NCBI GenBank assembly: GCA_012727835.1
Contig: JAAYGE010000169.1
Span: forward strand, 1-17,266
DNA length: 17,266 bases
Direction of reading: 5' to 3'
Origin: Bacillota bacterium
GTDB lineage: Bacteria; Bacillota_H; UBA994; UBA5500
The first letter of the stretch is position 1, and each line of letters starts with the position of its first letter. The notes below the pieces were generated by a model. The model did not search any database. It worked only from the letters and a program-made list of their open reading frames with translations, and was not told the DNA's origin. Below are positions 1 through 6,291 of the stretch, one piece after another. A program made the position numbers and the translations under genes.

Positions 1-1
1 G

Positions 2-97
2 TATCTAAGGGGGGAGCAGCAATTTGCCAGTGGTGTCGATTTGAAAAGACAGCTGGTTCGAGATGAGCAACAGATAAGAGCCTTGTTTGAATCCTAA
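2..97 (+). CDS. ribF: C-terminal end of bifunctional riboflavin kinase/FAD synthetase (partial)
   Basis: An open frame enters from the left edge and stops with TAA at 95-97, giving 31 residues. It starts YLRGEQQF, followed by a charged helix ending in ALFES. This matches the end of the RibF riboflavin kinase domain, which typically carries a hhLRxEqkF motif and then a helix with a D-h-x-x-h pattern. RibF phosphorylates riboflavin to FMN and adenylates it to FAD in the cytoplasm. The position just upstream of rpsO fits, because ribF precedes rpsO in many Firmicutes. Only the tail is visible, so the call rests on a short motif plus gene order. Confidence 0.72.
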   Translation, partial: YLRGEQQFASGVDLKRQLVRDEQQIRALFES

Positions 98-197
98 CCA
101 TCGGCTAAGCTGCATGCTCCTATTCTTCGACGCATAGGGATTAATAATAGCCCTTGTGACTGGGAAGCTGGCGTGGTAGAATAGGAGGAGTGTTGAG

Positions 198-404
198 ATG
201 GCTGAACTACCGTTATGGGTACTCTTAGGCTTAATCTATGATCTCGAACAGACTCGTTCGTTTCGTCAGTTGCGGCGCGAGCTGGAACGTTATTATCGTC
301 GCCAGAACGCGAAAGGCTATAGGCGCGACGCCTATGTCGATAGTATGTTGACGCTATTACTAGAGCAAAATTATGGCCTTGAGCAACTGACGGCCAGGCA
401 GTAA
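198..404 (+). CDS. Small hypothetical protein, 68 aa, function unknown
   Basis: I do not recognise this protein. The ATG at 198 follows AGGAGG (183-188) at 9 nt, which supports real translation. Residues 4-15 (LPLWVLLGLIYD) are hydrophobic. Residues 18-45 are very rich in Arg and Tyr with a helical look (RRELERYYRRQ), and the C-terminal third is a leucine-rich helix (SMLTLLLEQNYGLEQL). There is no signal peptide and no cysteine. The stop is 2 nt before the ATG of the next small ORF, so the two are probably co-translated. Both sit between ribF and rpsO, where B. subtilis has no such pair. The protein could be a partner or regulator of the downstream DUF4258-like protein, but that is only inference from the coupling. 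Confidence 0.6.
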   Translation: MAELPLWVLLGLIYDLEQTRSFRQLRRELERYYRRQNAKGYRRDAYVDSMLTLLLEQNYGLEQLTARQ

Positions 405-406
405 CC

Positions 407-628
407 ATGCAAATCATTGTTAGTGGTCATGCTAAGCGCCGTTTGCGGAGTCCCCGCCAAGCAGGGATCACAATGCACGATTTGCGGGCTGCTGCCAGCA
501 GTCTACCCGGTCAAATAACCGTGGCTACTCGCTTTCGCAATTTTAGGGGGCAAAGTGGTCGCAGATTTGATTTAGTTGTCAAAGATTTTGCCCAAAGGCG
601 GTTAATCATTACCGTCATTGGCAGATAA
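407..628 (+). CDS. Small DUF4258-like protein, 73 aa
   Basis: The N-terminus reads MQIIVSGHAKRRL, then GITMHDLRAA at residues 20-29, and the C-terminal part has RRFDLVVKDFAQRRLIITVI. This follows the DUF4258 layout: a strand and S-x-HAxxR, a helix, a gIxxxdl turn and helix, and two final strands with hVVxD and hIITV. The fold is small and basic. DUF4258 members are mostly uncharacterised, and some lie beside small partner genes. No strong Shine-Dalgarno precedes the ATG, and the upstream stop (402-404) is only 2 nt away, so translation probably depends on coupling. No terminator is evident before rpsO, so read-through is possible. The family call is by motif memory and is moderate. A toxin, nuclease or RNA-binding role would be speculation. 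Confidence 0.6.
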   Translation: MQIIVSGHAKRRLRSPRQAGITMHDLRAAASSLPGQITVATRFRNFRGQSGRRFDLVVKDFAQRRLIITVIGR

Positions 629-715
629 ATAAGAACCATGAGCTAGGATTAACGATTTCTCCTTACCGTTTTTCTTGGCTGATGGGGATCAACTATTTGA
701 AGGAGGTGAGCTTGG

Positions 716-973
716 GTGACGAATAAGACTGAGATTATCAATAAGTACAAGCTCCATGAGCATGACACTGGGTCTCCCGAAGTTCAAGTGGCGTTGCTAA
801 CTGAACGCATTAACAGCCTCAGTGCCCATTTGCAGCAACACCATAAAGATCATCATTCTCGTCGCGGCTTGTACATGATGATTGGGCGACGACGCAAGCT
901 GCTCAACTATCTAAGACAAAAGGATGTGGAACGCTACCGCACCCTTATAGAGCAGCTAGGCATTCGCAGATAA
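716..973 (+). CDS. rpsO: 30S ribosomal protein S15
   Basis: This 85-residue protein binds the central domain of 16S rRNA and helps nucleate assembly of the small subunit platform. The sequence carries the S15 signatures [11 protein letters not shown] (14-24) and [11 protein letters not shown] (42-52), which contact the rRNA, then [11 protein letters not shown] and the terminal LGIRR. It is about four residues shorter at the N-terminus than the B. subtilis protein. The start is GTG at 716, placed 6 nt after an excellent AAGGAGGTGA (700-709). A terminator follows immediately, so rpsO can be expressed separately from pnp. S15 often autoregulates through its leader RNA. The 87-nt leader here could do so, but I could not fold a convincing S15 site in it. 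Confidence 0.98.
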   Translation: MTNKTEIINKYKLHEHDTGSPEVQVALLTERINSLSAHLQQHHKDHHSRRGLYMMIGRRRKLLNYLRQKDVERYRTLIEQLGIRR

Positions 974-975
974 GA

Positions 976-1010
976 AGAAAGCGGGACTCCCCCGCTTTTT
1001 CTTTTTACGC
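976..1010 (+). terminator. Intrinsic terminator after rpsO
   Basis: AAAGCGGG (978-985) pairs with CCCGCTTT (991-998) around a 5-nt loop, and a T-rich run TTTTTCTTTTT follows. It lies just after the rpsO stop and separates it from the pnp promoter. Confidence 0.92.
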
Positions 1011-1017
1011 TGCTAGC

Positions 1018-1047
1018 TTGTATGTGGATTGGTCACTGTGCAATAAT
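1018..1047 (+). promoter_or_regulatory. Candidate sigma-A promoter for pnp
   Basis: TTGTAT (1018-1023) is a weak -35 match, 18 nt before AATAAT (1042-1047). The -10 carries an upstream TGTG, giving the TRTGn extended -10 pattern known from B. subtilis. It lies between the rpsO terminator and the pnp start, about 35 nt ahead of the ATG. The -35 matches only half of the consensus, so the call rests on the extended -10 and location. Confidence 0.5.
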
Positions 1048-1082
1048 AAAAACAACTGTAAGTAGAATAGGATGGTGAATTT

Positions 1083-3167
1083 ATGCATAGCTTTTCTATG
1101 CAACTGGCAGGCCGTGAGCTAACTTTAGAAGTAGGTCGGCTGGCGAAGCAAGCGCATGGTTCCGTATTGGTCAAGTATGGCGATACATACGTTCTGGTTA
1201 CTGCCACTGTTTCCAAACAGCCCCGGGAAGGAGTTGACTTTTTCCCTTTACTGGTTGACTATGAAGAACGACTATATTCAGTAGGTAAGATTCCCGGCGG
1301 CTTTATTAAGCGAGAAACGCGGCCAGGCGAAAAGGCCATTCTAGCTGCACGCCTGATAGACCGCCCGCTACGGCCCCTATTTCCCCAAGGCTTTCGTAAT
1401 GATGTACAAGTCGTTTGTACCGTTCTGTCGGTTGATCAAGACAACAGTCCAGAAATTGCTGCCATGATAGGAGCGTCCGCCGCTCTTACGATTTCAAAGA
1501 TTCCTTTTGCTGGCCCAATTGCTGGAGTTGCCATCGGCCGGGTTGATGGACAATTGATCATTAATCCTACGCAGGCTCAGACCGATGTAAGCGATTTGTA
1601 CCTAGTGGTTGCTGGCACTAAAGATGCCATCATGATGGTTGAAGGTTCAGCCAACGAAGTTCCAGAAGAAGAGATGATAAAAGCTCTCCTGTTTGGACAC
1701 GAAACCATCAAAGGACTGGTGGCCTTACAAGAAGAAATGCAAGCCGCCGTCGGTGAAGAAAAGATGGATTTCGAAGCCCACGTGCCCGAACCCGAGCTGC
1801 AGCAGGCAGTTGAAGCTTTTGCTAAGGACAAGCTGGAGCAGGCGGTGCGCAATGCGGATAAGCAGGAACGGGAAGCAAACATGGCTTTAGCCCAGGCCGA
1901 GATTTTGGAACACTTTCAAGACATCTTCCCAGAGAGAGAAAAAGAAGTTAACGAAGTGATTCAGGCGACCCTGAAACAGATTGTCAGGGACATGATTGTT
2001 AATCATAACGAAAGGCCCGATGGCCGAAGGGCCGATGAAATCCGCCCTGTTAGCTGTGAAGTTGGAGTCTTACCGCGCGTCCACGGGTCGGGTCTGTTTA
2101 CCCGCGGTCAAACGCAGGTACTCAGTGCGGTCACCTTAGGAGCCATGAGTGAGGTACAAATCCTAGATGACCTAACTGATGACGAGAACAAGCGTTATAT
2201 GCATCACTATAACTTCCCGCCCTACTGCGTAGGCGAGACCAGACCCATCCGGGGACCAAGTCGGCGAGATATAGGCCACGGCGCTTTGGCTGAAAGAGCC
2301 CTGTTACCCATGATTCCCAGCGAGGACGAGTTCCCCTATGCGATTAGGGTGGTGTCTGAGGTCTTAGAATCGAATGGTTCTTCTTCCCAGGCCAGTGTTT
2401 GTGGTAGCACCTTGGCTTTGATGGATGCGGGAGTTCCTATCAAACGGCCCGTTGCCGGTATCGCCATGGGACTGGTCAGCGAAGGCGATAACATAGTCAT
2501 CCTATCCGATATTCAGGGTATTGAGGATGCCTTGGGGGATATGGACTTCAAGGTGGCAGGCACCGAACGGGGTATCACTGCTATACAGATGGACATAAAA
2601 ATCTCCGGTGTGAATACGGGGATTCTACAAAGAGCTATGGAGCAGGCGCGACAGGGACGACTCTTCATTTTGCAGAAAATGTTGGCAGTCTTGCCCGAAC
2701 CCCGAGCCGAGCTTTCGCCCTATGCTCCGCGCATGCTAACCCTTACTGTTCCGGTTGACAAAATTAAGGACGTTATCGGACCTGGCGGCAAAGTAATTAA
2801 CAAGATTATCGCTGAGACAGGAGTAAAAATCGATATCGAGGATGATGGTCGCATCTTTATAGCTGCCGTCGATACGGAGGCCGGTGAAAGAGCTAAGCAG
2901 ATGATTGAGGAACTCACCGCCGATGTGGAAGTCGGGCGCATCTATCAAGGGCGGGTGACCCGGGTGGAAAAATACGGCGCCTTTGTGGAAGTATTGCCCG
3001 GCAAGGAAGGGCTGGTGCACATTTCCCAACTGGATGATAATCATGTGGCTCGTACAGAAGACATTTGCCAGTTGGGCGATATCATTCCGGTCAAAGTCAC
3101 TGAAATTGATCGCCTCGGACGCATCAATCTCTCCCGTAAAGAAGCGCTGCGAGAACAGCAGAAATAA
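1083..3167 (+). CDS. pnp: Polyribonucleotide nucleotidyltransferase (PNPase)
   Basis: PNPase degrades RNA 3' to 5' with phosphate, releasing nucleoside diphosphates, and can also add tails. At 694 residues it is close to the usual length. Two RNase PH domains lie at about 5-220 and 311-540, separated by an all-helical linker. The second keeps SNGSSSQAS (430-438) and [10 protein letters not shown] (485-494), whose aspartates D486 and D488 bind metal at the active site. A KH domain follows at about 553-612 with the GPGG loop (566-569), then an S1 RNA-binding domain at about 618-685 (VHISQL). Two normally conserved glycines differ: [10 protein letters not shown] has Thr79 and VGETRPIRG has Arg387. 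The ATG at 1083 has AGGATGGTG (1069-1077) 5 nt upstream. The gene has its own candidate promoter and terminator. Confidence 0.98.
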   Translation: MHSFSMQLAGRELTLEVGRLAKQAHGSVLVKYGDTYVLVTATVSKQPREGVDFFPLLVDYEERLYSVGKIPGGFIKRETRPGEKAILAARLIDRPLRPLFPQGFRNDVQVVCTVLSVDQDNSPEIAAMIGASAALTISKIPFAGPIAGVAIGRVDGQLIINPTQAQTDVSDLYLVVAGTKDAIMMVEGSANEVPEEEMIKALLFGHETIKGLVALQEEMQAAVGEEKMDFEAHVPEPELQQAVEAFAKDKLEQAVRNADKQEREANMALAQAEILEHFQDIFPEREKEVNEVIQATLKQIVRDMIVNHNERPDGRRADEIRPVSCEVGVLPRVHGSGLFTRGQTQVLSAVTLGAMSEVQILDDLTDDENKRYMHHYNFPPYCVGETRPIRGPSRRDIGHGALAERALLPMIPSEDEFPYAIRVVSEVLESNGSSSQASVCGSTLALMDAGVPIKRPVAGIAMGLVSEGDNIVILSDIQGIEDALGDMDFKVAGTERGITAIQMDIKISGVNTGILQRAMEQARQGRLFILQKMLAVLPEPRAELSPYAPRMLTLTVPVDKIKDVIGPGGKVINKIIAETGVKIDIEDDGRIFIAAVDTEAGERAKQMIEELTADVEVGRIYQGRVTRVEKYGAFVEVLPGKEGLVHISQLDDNHVARTEDICQLGDIIPVKVTEIDRLGRINLSRKEALREQQK

Positions 3168-3170
3168 GCG

Positions 3171-3201
3171 AGAGTGCGTTGGTTACCAACGCCTCTTTTT
3201 A
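3171..3201 (+). terminator. Intrinsic terminator after pnp
   Basis: GCGTTGG (3176-3182) and CCAACGC (3186-3192) form a perfect 7-bp stem with a 3-nt loop. CTCTTTTT follows. It starts just after the pnp stop. Confidence 0.88.
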
Positions 3202-3202
3202 T

Positions 3203-3231
3203 GCATATAACAAATAGCTATCCCATAACTT
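3203..3231 (+). promoter_or_regulatory. Candidate sigma-E (mother-cell) promoter for the deacetylase-like gene
   Basis: GCATATA (3203-3209) matches 6 of 7 positions of the sigma-E -35 consensus KMATATT. A 14-nt gap, the expected spacing, leads to CATAACTT (3224-3231), which matches 6 of 8 positions of CATACAnT. It lies right after the pnp terminator and 30 nt before the start of a YlxY-type gene, a family linked to sporulation. A small inverted repeat, CTTCC tagca GGAAG (3229-3243), sits at the expected transcript start. Consensus match only. Confidence 0.45.
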
Positions 3232-3260
3232 CCTAGCAGGAAGAGAAAGGGGGTAGTCGC

Positions 3261-4271
3261 ATGCGTAAGATATATCTGTTATCAATACTGCTTATCATCG
3301 GTGCTTTACTAGGCGGCCTATCTTTATGGCGATGCAACAGCCATTGGGAGCCCCGGGTGGCCGCCGACGTGGTATTAGTGACCTCACCCGATAGTTGTCT
3401 GGATATAGCCGGATGGACAGTCGGTGAGTTAAGGGAGCATTTGGAGCAGGTGGCGGATCGGTTGGCGATGCCCGCCGTGGAGCCTGTAATAGACCCGGTT
3501 ACTAAAGGAGTGATTCCCGGCCTGTGTGGTCGCACTCTTGATATAGAGCGCACCCTGGAGGAAGCACTGGTGGCCTTGCCGGGAGCAGCGGTACAGGCTG
3601 CTTTTGCGCCAATCTACCCGACTTCTTTGTGGGAATATAGCAAGTATCCTATTTTCCAAGGGAATCCGGCTAAAAGGGAAATGGCTTTGGTGATCAATGT
3701 GGCTTGGGGGAATGAACATCTACCTAGTATGTTAGCCACACTGGAAAAGGAGCAGGTGCCGGCCACCTTCTTTTTAGTGGGGCGTTGGGCAGCCAAATAT
3801 CCCGATTTGGTGAGGGCCATAGCAGCTGGGGGACATGAGTTTGGTAACCACGCCTACTCGGACCCCCATTTGCCTCAACTAGATAGGGAAGCTATTGCCC
3901 AGGAAATTGAACGGACCTCTGCGGTGATTACCGAAATTACTGGGCAAAAAGTATTGTTTTTTAGTCCGCCCTACAATGACTATGATCAGAAGGTTCTAGA
4001 AGTAGCCAGCGAACTGGGTTATTTGACCGTGTTGTGCAGTCTAGATACGGCCGATTGGATGCGCCCCGGTGTGGATCGCATTGTGCGCCGGATCGTTCCT
4101 CGCGCCCATAATGGGGGTATTGTTTTGATGCATCCTACCGAACAAACGCCGCAGGCTTTGATTGAAATTATTAAAGGCTTGAAAGAGCAGGGCTATAAGC
4201 TCGTAACCATCAGTCAGTTGTTGGCCCCGAATCCAGAGAAAGCGGAAATACCTAGACCAGCTCTAGAATAA
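3261..4271 (+). CDS. ylxY: YlxY-type polysaccharide deacetylase family protein, probably catalytically inactive
   Basis: This 336-residue protein begins with a membrane segment (about 4-23). A region at about 30-120 ends in VIPGLCGRTLDIERTLEEAL, resembling the PG-binding-4/YoaR-like repeat. The NodB fold (CE4) covers about 140-321. CE4 enzymes remove N-acetyl groups from peptidoglycan or chitin using a metal held by Asp-His-His. Here motif 1, normally TFDDG, reads VINVA (144-148), so both aspartates are gone. Motif 2, normally H-S/T-x-x-H-P, reads HAYSDP (197-202), with Asp201 in place of the second His. Motif 3, normally RPPYG, reads SPPYN (235-239). DTADW (262-266) and LMH (289-291) remain. 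The placement after pnp and before pepR matches ylxY of B. subtilis. It probably acts outside the mother-cell membrane as a structural or binding protein. AAAGGGGG (3246-3253) precedes the ATG. Confidence 0.88.
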   Translation: MRKIYLLSILLIIGALLGGLSLWRCNSHWEPRVAADVVLVTSPDSCLDIAGWTVGELREHLEQVADRLAMPAVEPVIDPVTKGVIPGLCGRTLDIERTLEEALVALPGAAVQAAFAPIYPTSLWEYSKYPIFQGNPAKREMALVINVAWGNEHLPSMLATLEKEQVPATFFLVGRWAAKYPDLVRAIAAGGHEFGNHAYSDPHLPQLDREAIAQEIERTSAVITEITGQKVLFFSPPYNDYDQKVLEVASELGYLTVLCSLDTADWMRPGVDRIVRRIVPRAHNGGIVLMHPTEQTPQALIEIIKGLKEQGYKLVTISQLLAPNPEKAEIPRPALE

Positions 4272-4295
4272 CCACCAACAAATGTGATAAACTGA

Positions 4296-4322
4296 CACCA
4301 CTATGGTACATGCTTAGTGGTG
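4296..4322 (+). repeat. Perfect 8-bp inverted repeat directly upstream of the pepR ribosome-binding site
   Basis: CACCACTA (4296-4303) and TAGTGGTG (4315-4322) are exact reverse complements with an 11-nt loop. The right arm ends 1 nt before the Shine-Dalgarno ACAGGAGGC (4323-4331) of pepR. No T-run follows, so it does not look like a normal intrinsic terminator. As RNA it would form a stem beside the ribosome-binding site. As DNA it could be an operator. Function unknown. Confidence 0.6.
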
Positions 4323-4337
4323 ACAGGAGGCAATGGG

Positions 4338-5594
4338 ATGCAGATTTCAGAGATCATACCAGGCATTATATTAGCAAGCAAACAGCTAGCTCACGTGCGT
4401 TCAGTTTCTTTAGGCTTCTGGATACGTTCGGGAGTGGCTTATGAGAAGGCCGAATTGTTAGGGGCCTCCCATTTCCTTGAGCATATGCTTTTTAAAGGCA
4501 CCGACAGACGTTCTGCTAGAGATATTTCCGAAAGTTTTGATAACATTGGTGGTGAAATAAACGCCTACACGGCTAAGGAATACACCTGCTTTTACTGCAA
4601 AGTGGTAGACCAACATTTGGAAACGGCAGTAGATGTTCTCAGTGATATGATCTGCCATCCAAGATTGGATGGGGCGGATGTGGATAAAGAACGCAATGTG
4701 GTCTTAGAAGAGATTAGAATGTATGAGGATTCCCCCGACGAGTATGTACATGATCTGTTAGCTGTCGCCGTCTTACCTGATCATCCGTTGGGGCGTCCCA
4801 TCTTAGGTACCCGTAATTCATTAGCATCTATCGATGCGGGGGCCCTGCGTAGCTTCTATCAGCAGCATTATCGGGCGGGTAACATAATTATTGCGGCTGC
4901 CGGCAGTTTAGAGCATGAGCGCCTGGCAACCTGGTTGGCGGACCGCCTCTACTTGCCCGCCGCCGGTCCCCAATTGGCCCCGGTCGAAAATTCTTGTTTT
5001 TCTGCTCCCCGCTGTTTGCTAGTGGAGAAGCCTACCGAACAATTACATTTAACCTTGGGCTTTTCCGGGTTAGCCTTGGGGGACGAACAGGTTTATGCTT
5101 GGAACTTGCTTAATAACATAATGGGCTCGGGAATGAGCTCTCGTCTTTTTCAACGGCTACGGGAGGAGCATGCTCTAGTCTATAACGCCTACACATATAC
5201 GGCCAGCTTTCAGCAAACCGGCTATACGGCCTTCTATCTCGGTTTGGCACCTCACAATTTGCCATTGGCCCTTGATTTAATCGCCCAGGAATTGGTGGAT
5301 GTTTGTCGGCAAGGGGTTACGGAGGATGAACTGCGAAGGGCTAAAGAGCAGGTAAAGGGAGCCCTTATTATGGGCATGGAAAGTACTGCTAACCACATGG
5401 GGCGATTGGGGCGCGGTTTGTTGCTCTTGAGCCGAGTGCAAGAGGTTGAAGATGTAATCAGAAAAGTAGAGGCCGTTACCATTGCCGACATTGCTAATTT
5501 AGCCAATGTGATTTACAAGCGGGATAAGATGGCCACGGCAGCCGTTGGCCAGGTGGAGACAGTGCCACAGGTTTTAGAGAACTTTACTTGGTAA
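4338..5594 (+). CDS. pepR: M16 family zinc peptidase (PepR/YmxG/MlpA type)
   Basis: This 418-residue protein has the two-domain M16 architecture. The N-terminal catalytic domain carries the inverted zinc motif HFLEH (45-49), where Glu48 is the base, and the distal ligand glutamate in VVLEEIRMYEDSPDE (E124 or E125). The C-terminal half (about 175-415) is an M16_C domain with a GSGMSSRLFQRLREE segment and no second zinc motif. Relatives are mitochondrial processing peptidase beta and bacterial PepR, which process unfolded peptides; B. subtilis MlpA affects extracellular protease levels. I chose ATG 4338 because GGAGG (4327-4331) sits 6 nt upstream. Earlier in-frame GTG codons at 4317 and 4320 overlap the hairpin arm. 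It follows ylxY as in B. subtilis and may be co-transcribed with it. Confidence 0.95.
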   Translation: MQISEIIPGIILASKQLAHVRSVSLGFWIRSGVAYEKAELLGASHFLEHMLFKGTDRRSARDISESFDNIGGEINAYTAKEYTCFYCKVVDQHLETAVDVLSDMICHPRLDGADVDKERNVVLEEIRMYEDSPDEYVHDLLAVAVLPDHPLGRPILGTRNSLASIDAGALRSFYQQHYRAGNIIIAAAGSLEHERLATWLADRLYLPAAGPQLAPVENSCFSAPRCLLVEKPTEQLHLTLGFSGLALGDEQVYAWNLLNNIMGSGMSSRLFQRLREEHALVYNAYTYTASFQQTGYTAFYLGLAPHNLPLALDLIAQELVDVCRQGVTEDELRRAKEQVKGALIMGMESTANHMGRLGRGLLLLSRVQEVEDVIRKVEAVTIADIANLANVIYKRDKMATAAVGQVETVPQVLENFTW

Positions 5595-5653
5595 ATTCGG
5601 GTTGCTAAACGGGACGGCCTGTGCTATCTTGAAAACATCTATTAGCCAAGGGG

Positions 5654-5851
5654 GTGCCCCAACTGACTCGTCCATCCGAGAATGAGTTACTGCAACAAAT
5701 AGAAGCATTGCGGCGGGAACTTGATGAGATTTTGCAACAAAGCCCGGAACTCTTGGGCTCCCAACAGGTATACGCGTTGAGTTCCCGTTTAGATATATTG
5801 ATTGCCACCTATATGCGATCAAAAGCCCAGCCAAATTCCCCAAAGAAATAG
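5654..5851 (+). CDS. Spo0E-like sporulation regulatory protein, 65 aa
   Basis: The protein reads as a helical hairpin, with ELLQQIEALRRELDEIL at 11-27 and ALSSRLDILIATYMRSK at 41-57. This matches the Spo0E family pattern LxxxIExLRxxL ... LSqeLDxLIxxYhr. Spo0E, YisI and YnzD are aspartyl phosphatases that dephosphorylate Spo0A~P and delay sporulation. The signature SQELD reads SSRLD here (43-47), keeping Ser43, Leu46 and Asp47. The start is unusual. AAGGGGGTG (5648-5656) is a near-perfect Shine-Dalgarno that contains the GTG codon at 5654. A CTG at 5663 would have normal 6-nt spacing and give MTRPSENEL. No other start lies between the upstream stop (5630-5632) and 5654. A strong terminator follows. 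The gene is not in the B. subtilis version of this locus. Confidence 0.75.
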   Translation: MPQLTRPSENELLQQIEALRRELDEILQQSPELLGSQQVYALSSRLDILIATYMRSKAQPNSPKK

Positions 5852-5855
5852 ACCT

Positions 5856-5882
5856 AACCGTACGTTCTGTACGGTTTTTTTT
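5856..5882 (+). terminator. Intrinsic terminator after the Spo0E-like gene
   Basis: AACCGTAC (5856-5863) pairs with GTACGGTT (5869-5876) across a 5-nt loop. Eight Ts run from 5875 to 5882. It is a textbook terminator five bases past the stop codon. Confidence 0.94.
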
Positions 5883-5906
5883 GTCTAGAATGGTTGTGGG
5901 ACGCAT

Positions 5907-5929
5907 CTAATCTATTAGAAATTGATTAG
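5907..5929 (+). repeat. Short inverted repeat upstream of ymxH
   Basis: CTAATC (5907-5912) and GATTAG (5924-5929) are exact reverse complements with an 11-nt spacer. They lie just ahead of AGGAGGGG (5932-5939). It could be an operator or a weak RNA stem. A 6-bp AT-rich repeat is not far from chance. Confidence 0.3.
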
Positions 5930-5945
5930 GTAGGAGGGGCTTTAC

Positions 5946-6185
5946 GTGTATTATAGCGAGTTGTTGGCCAAAGAACTGGTGAATTATCGTGACGGTAAGA
6001 AGCTGGGATGGGCGGGAAACTATGATTTAGCTTTTGATGCGGAGTCGGGCCAGTTGCTTTCTTTGATTATAGAAAGGCGATCCTGGTTAGGAATTCGGCC
6101 GGGGGAGGAAACGGTGATTCCCTGGTCGGCTGTGAAACGGATTGGTGAAGATGTAGTCATCCTTGATATACCGGGTGGTGTTTAA
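5946..6185 (+). CDS. ymxH: YlmC/YmxH family PRC-barrel protein
   Basis: This 79-residue protein is a single PRC-barrel: strands with DGKKLGWAGNYDLAFDAESGQLLSLII at about 17-42, then EETVIPWSAVKRIGEDVVIL at about 55-74. The pattern is G-x-x-LG-x-x-DL-x-F-D-x-x-x-G and IPWxxhxxIGxDVIh, typical of the YlmC/YmxH family. The family is common in spore formers, and its biochemical function is not known to me. The GTG start at 5946 has AGGAGGGG (5932-5939) at 6 nt. Terminators lie on both sides, so it is probably a single-gene transcript. In B. subtilis ymxH also lies between the pepR homologue and the dipicolinate synthase genes. Confidence 0.9.
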   Translation: MYYSELLAKELVNYRDGKKLGWAGNYDLAFDAESGQLLSLIIERRSWLGIRPGEETVIPWSAVKRIGEDVVILDIPGGV

Positions 6186-6198
6186 TAGAAAACGGGAG

Positions 6199-6235
6199 AA
6201 GGGGCTGTCGCAAGAGCTTTGCGATGGCCCCTTTT
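6199..6235 (+). terminator. Long intrinsic terminator after ymxH
   Basis: Positions 6199-6213 pair with 6219-6233 in a 15-bp stem with two G-U pairs and a 5-nt loop. The core arms are GGGGC/GCCCC and TCGCAA/TTGCGA. TTTT ends the element. The T-run is short but the stem is very stable. Confidence 0.85.
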
Positions 6236-6264
6236 CACACCTCCAGATACTCACTCATATATTG
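6236..6264 (+). promoter_or_regulatory. Candidate sigma-K (late mother-cell) promoter for dpaA
   Basis: CACA (6236-6239) fits the sigma-K -35 element mACm. A 16-nt gap leads to CATATATTG (6256-6264), which matches the -10 pattern CATAnnnTA at all but the last base. It sits directly after the ymxH terminator, about 28 nt ahead of dpaA. In B. subtilis the dipicolinate synthase operon is transcribed by sigma-K in the mother cell, which supports the reading. Consensus match only. Confidence 0.5.
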
Positions 6265-6291
6265 TAGGGAACACGAGGGGGGAGGGATGAA

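Noticed and set aside
174..182. TGGTAGAAT resembling an extended -10 just before the first small ORF
   Set aside because: It touches the ribosome-binding site at 183-188. A transcript from it would start inside or after that site, leaving no usable leader.
629..715. Possible S15 autoregulatory leader RNA
   Set aside because: I could not find a stable stem or pseudoknot with matching arms. The leader is the right place but the structure is not visible by eye.
4317..4337. Earlier GTG starts for pepR at 4317 and 4320
   Set aside because: They lie in the hairpin arm, have no upstream Shine-Dalgarno, and the frame would translate the GGAGG that serves ATG 4338.
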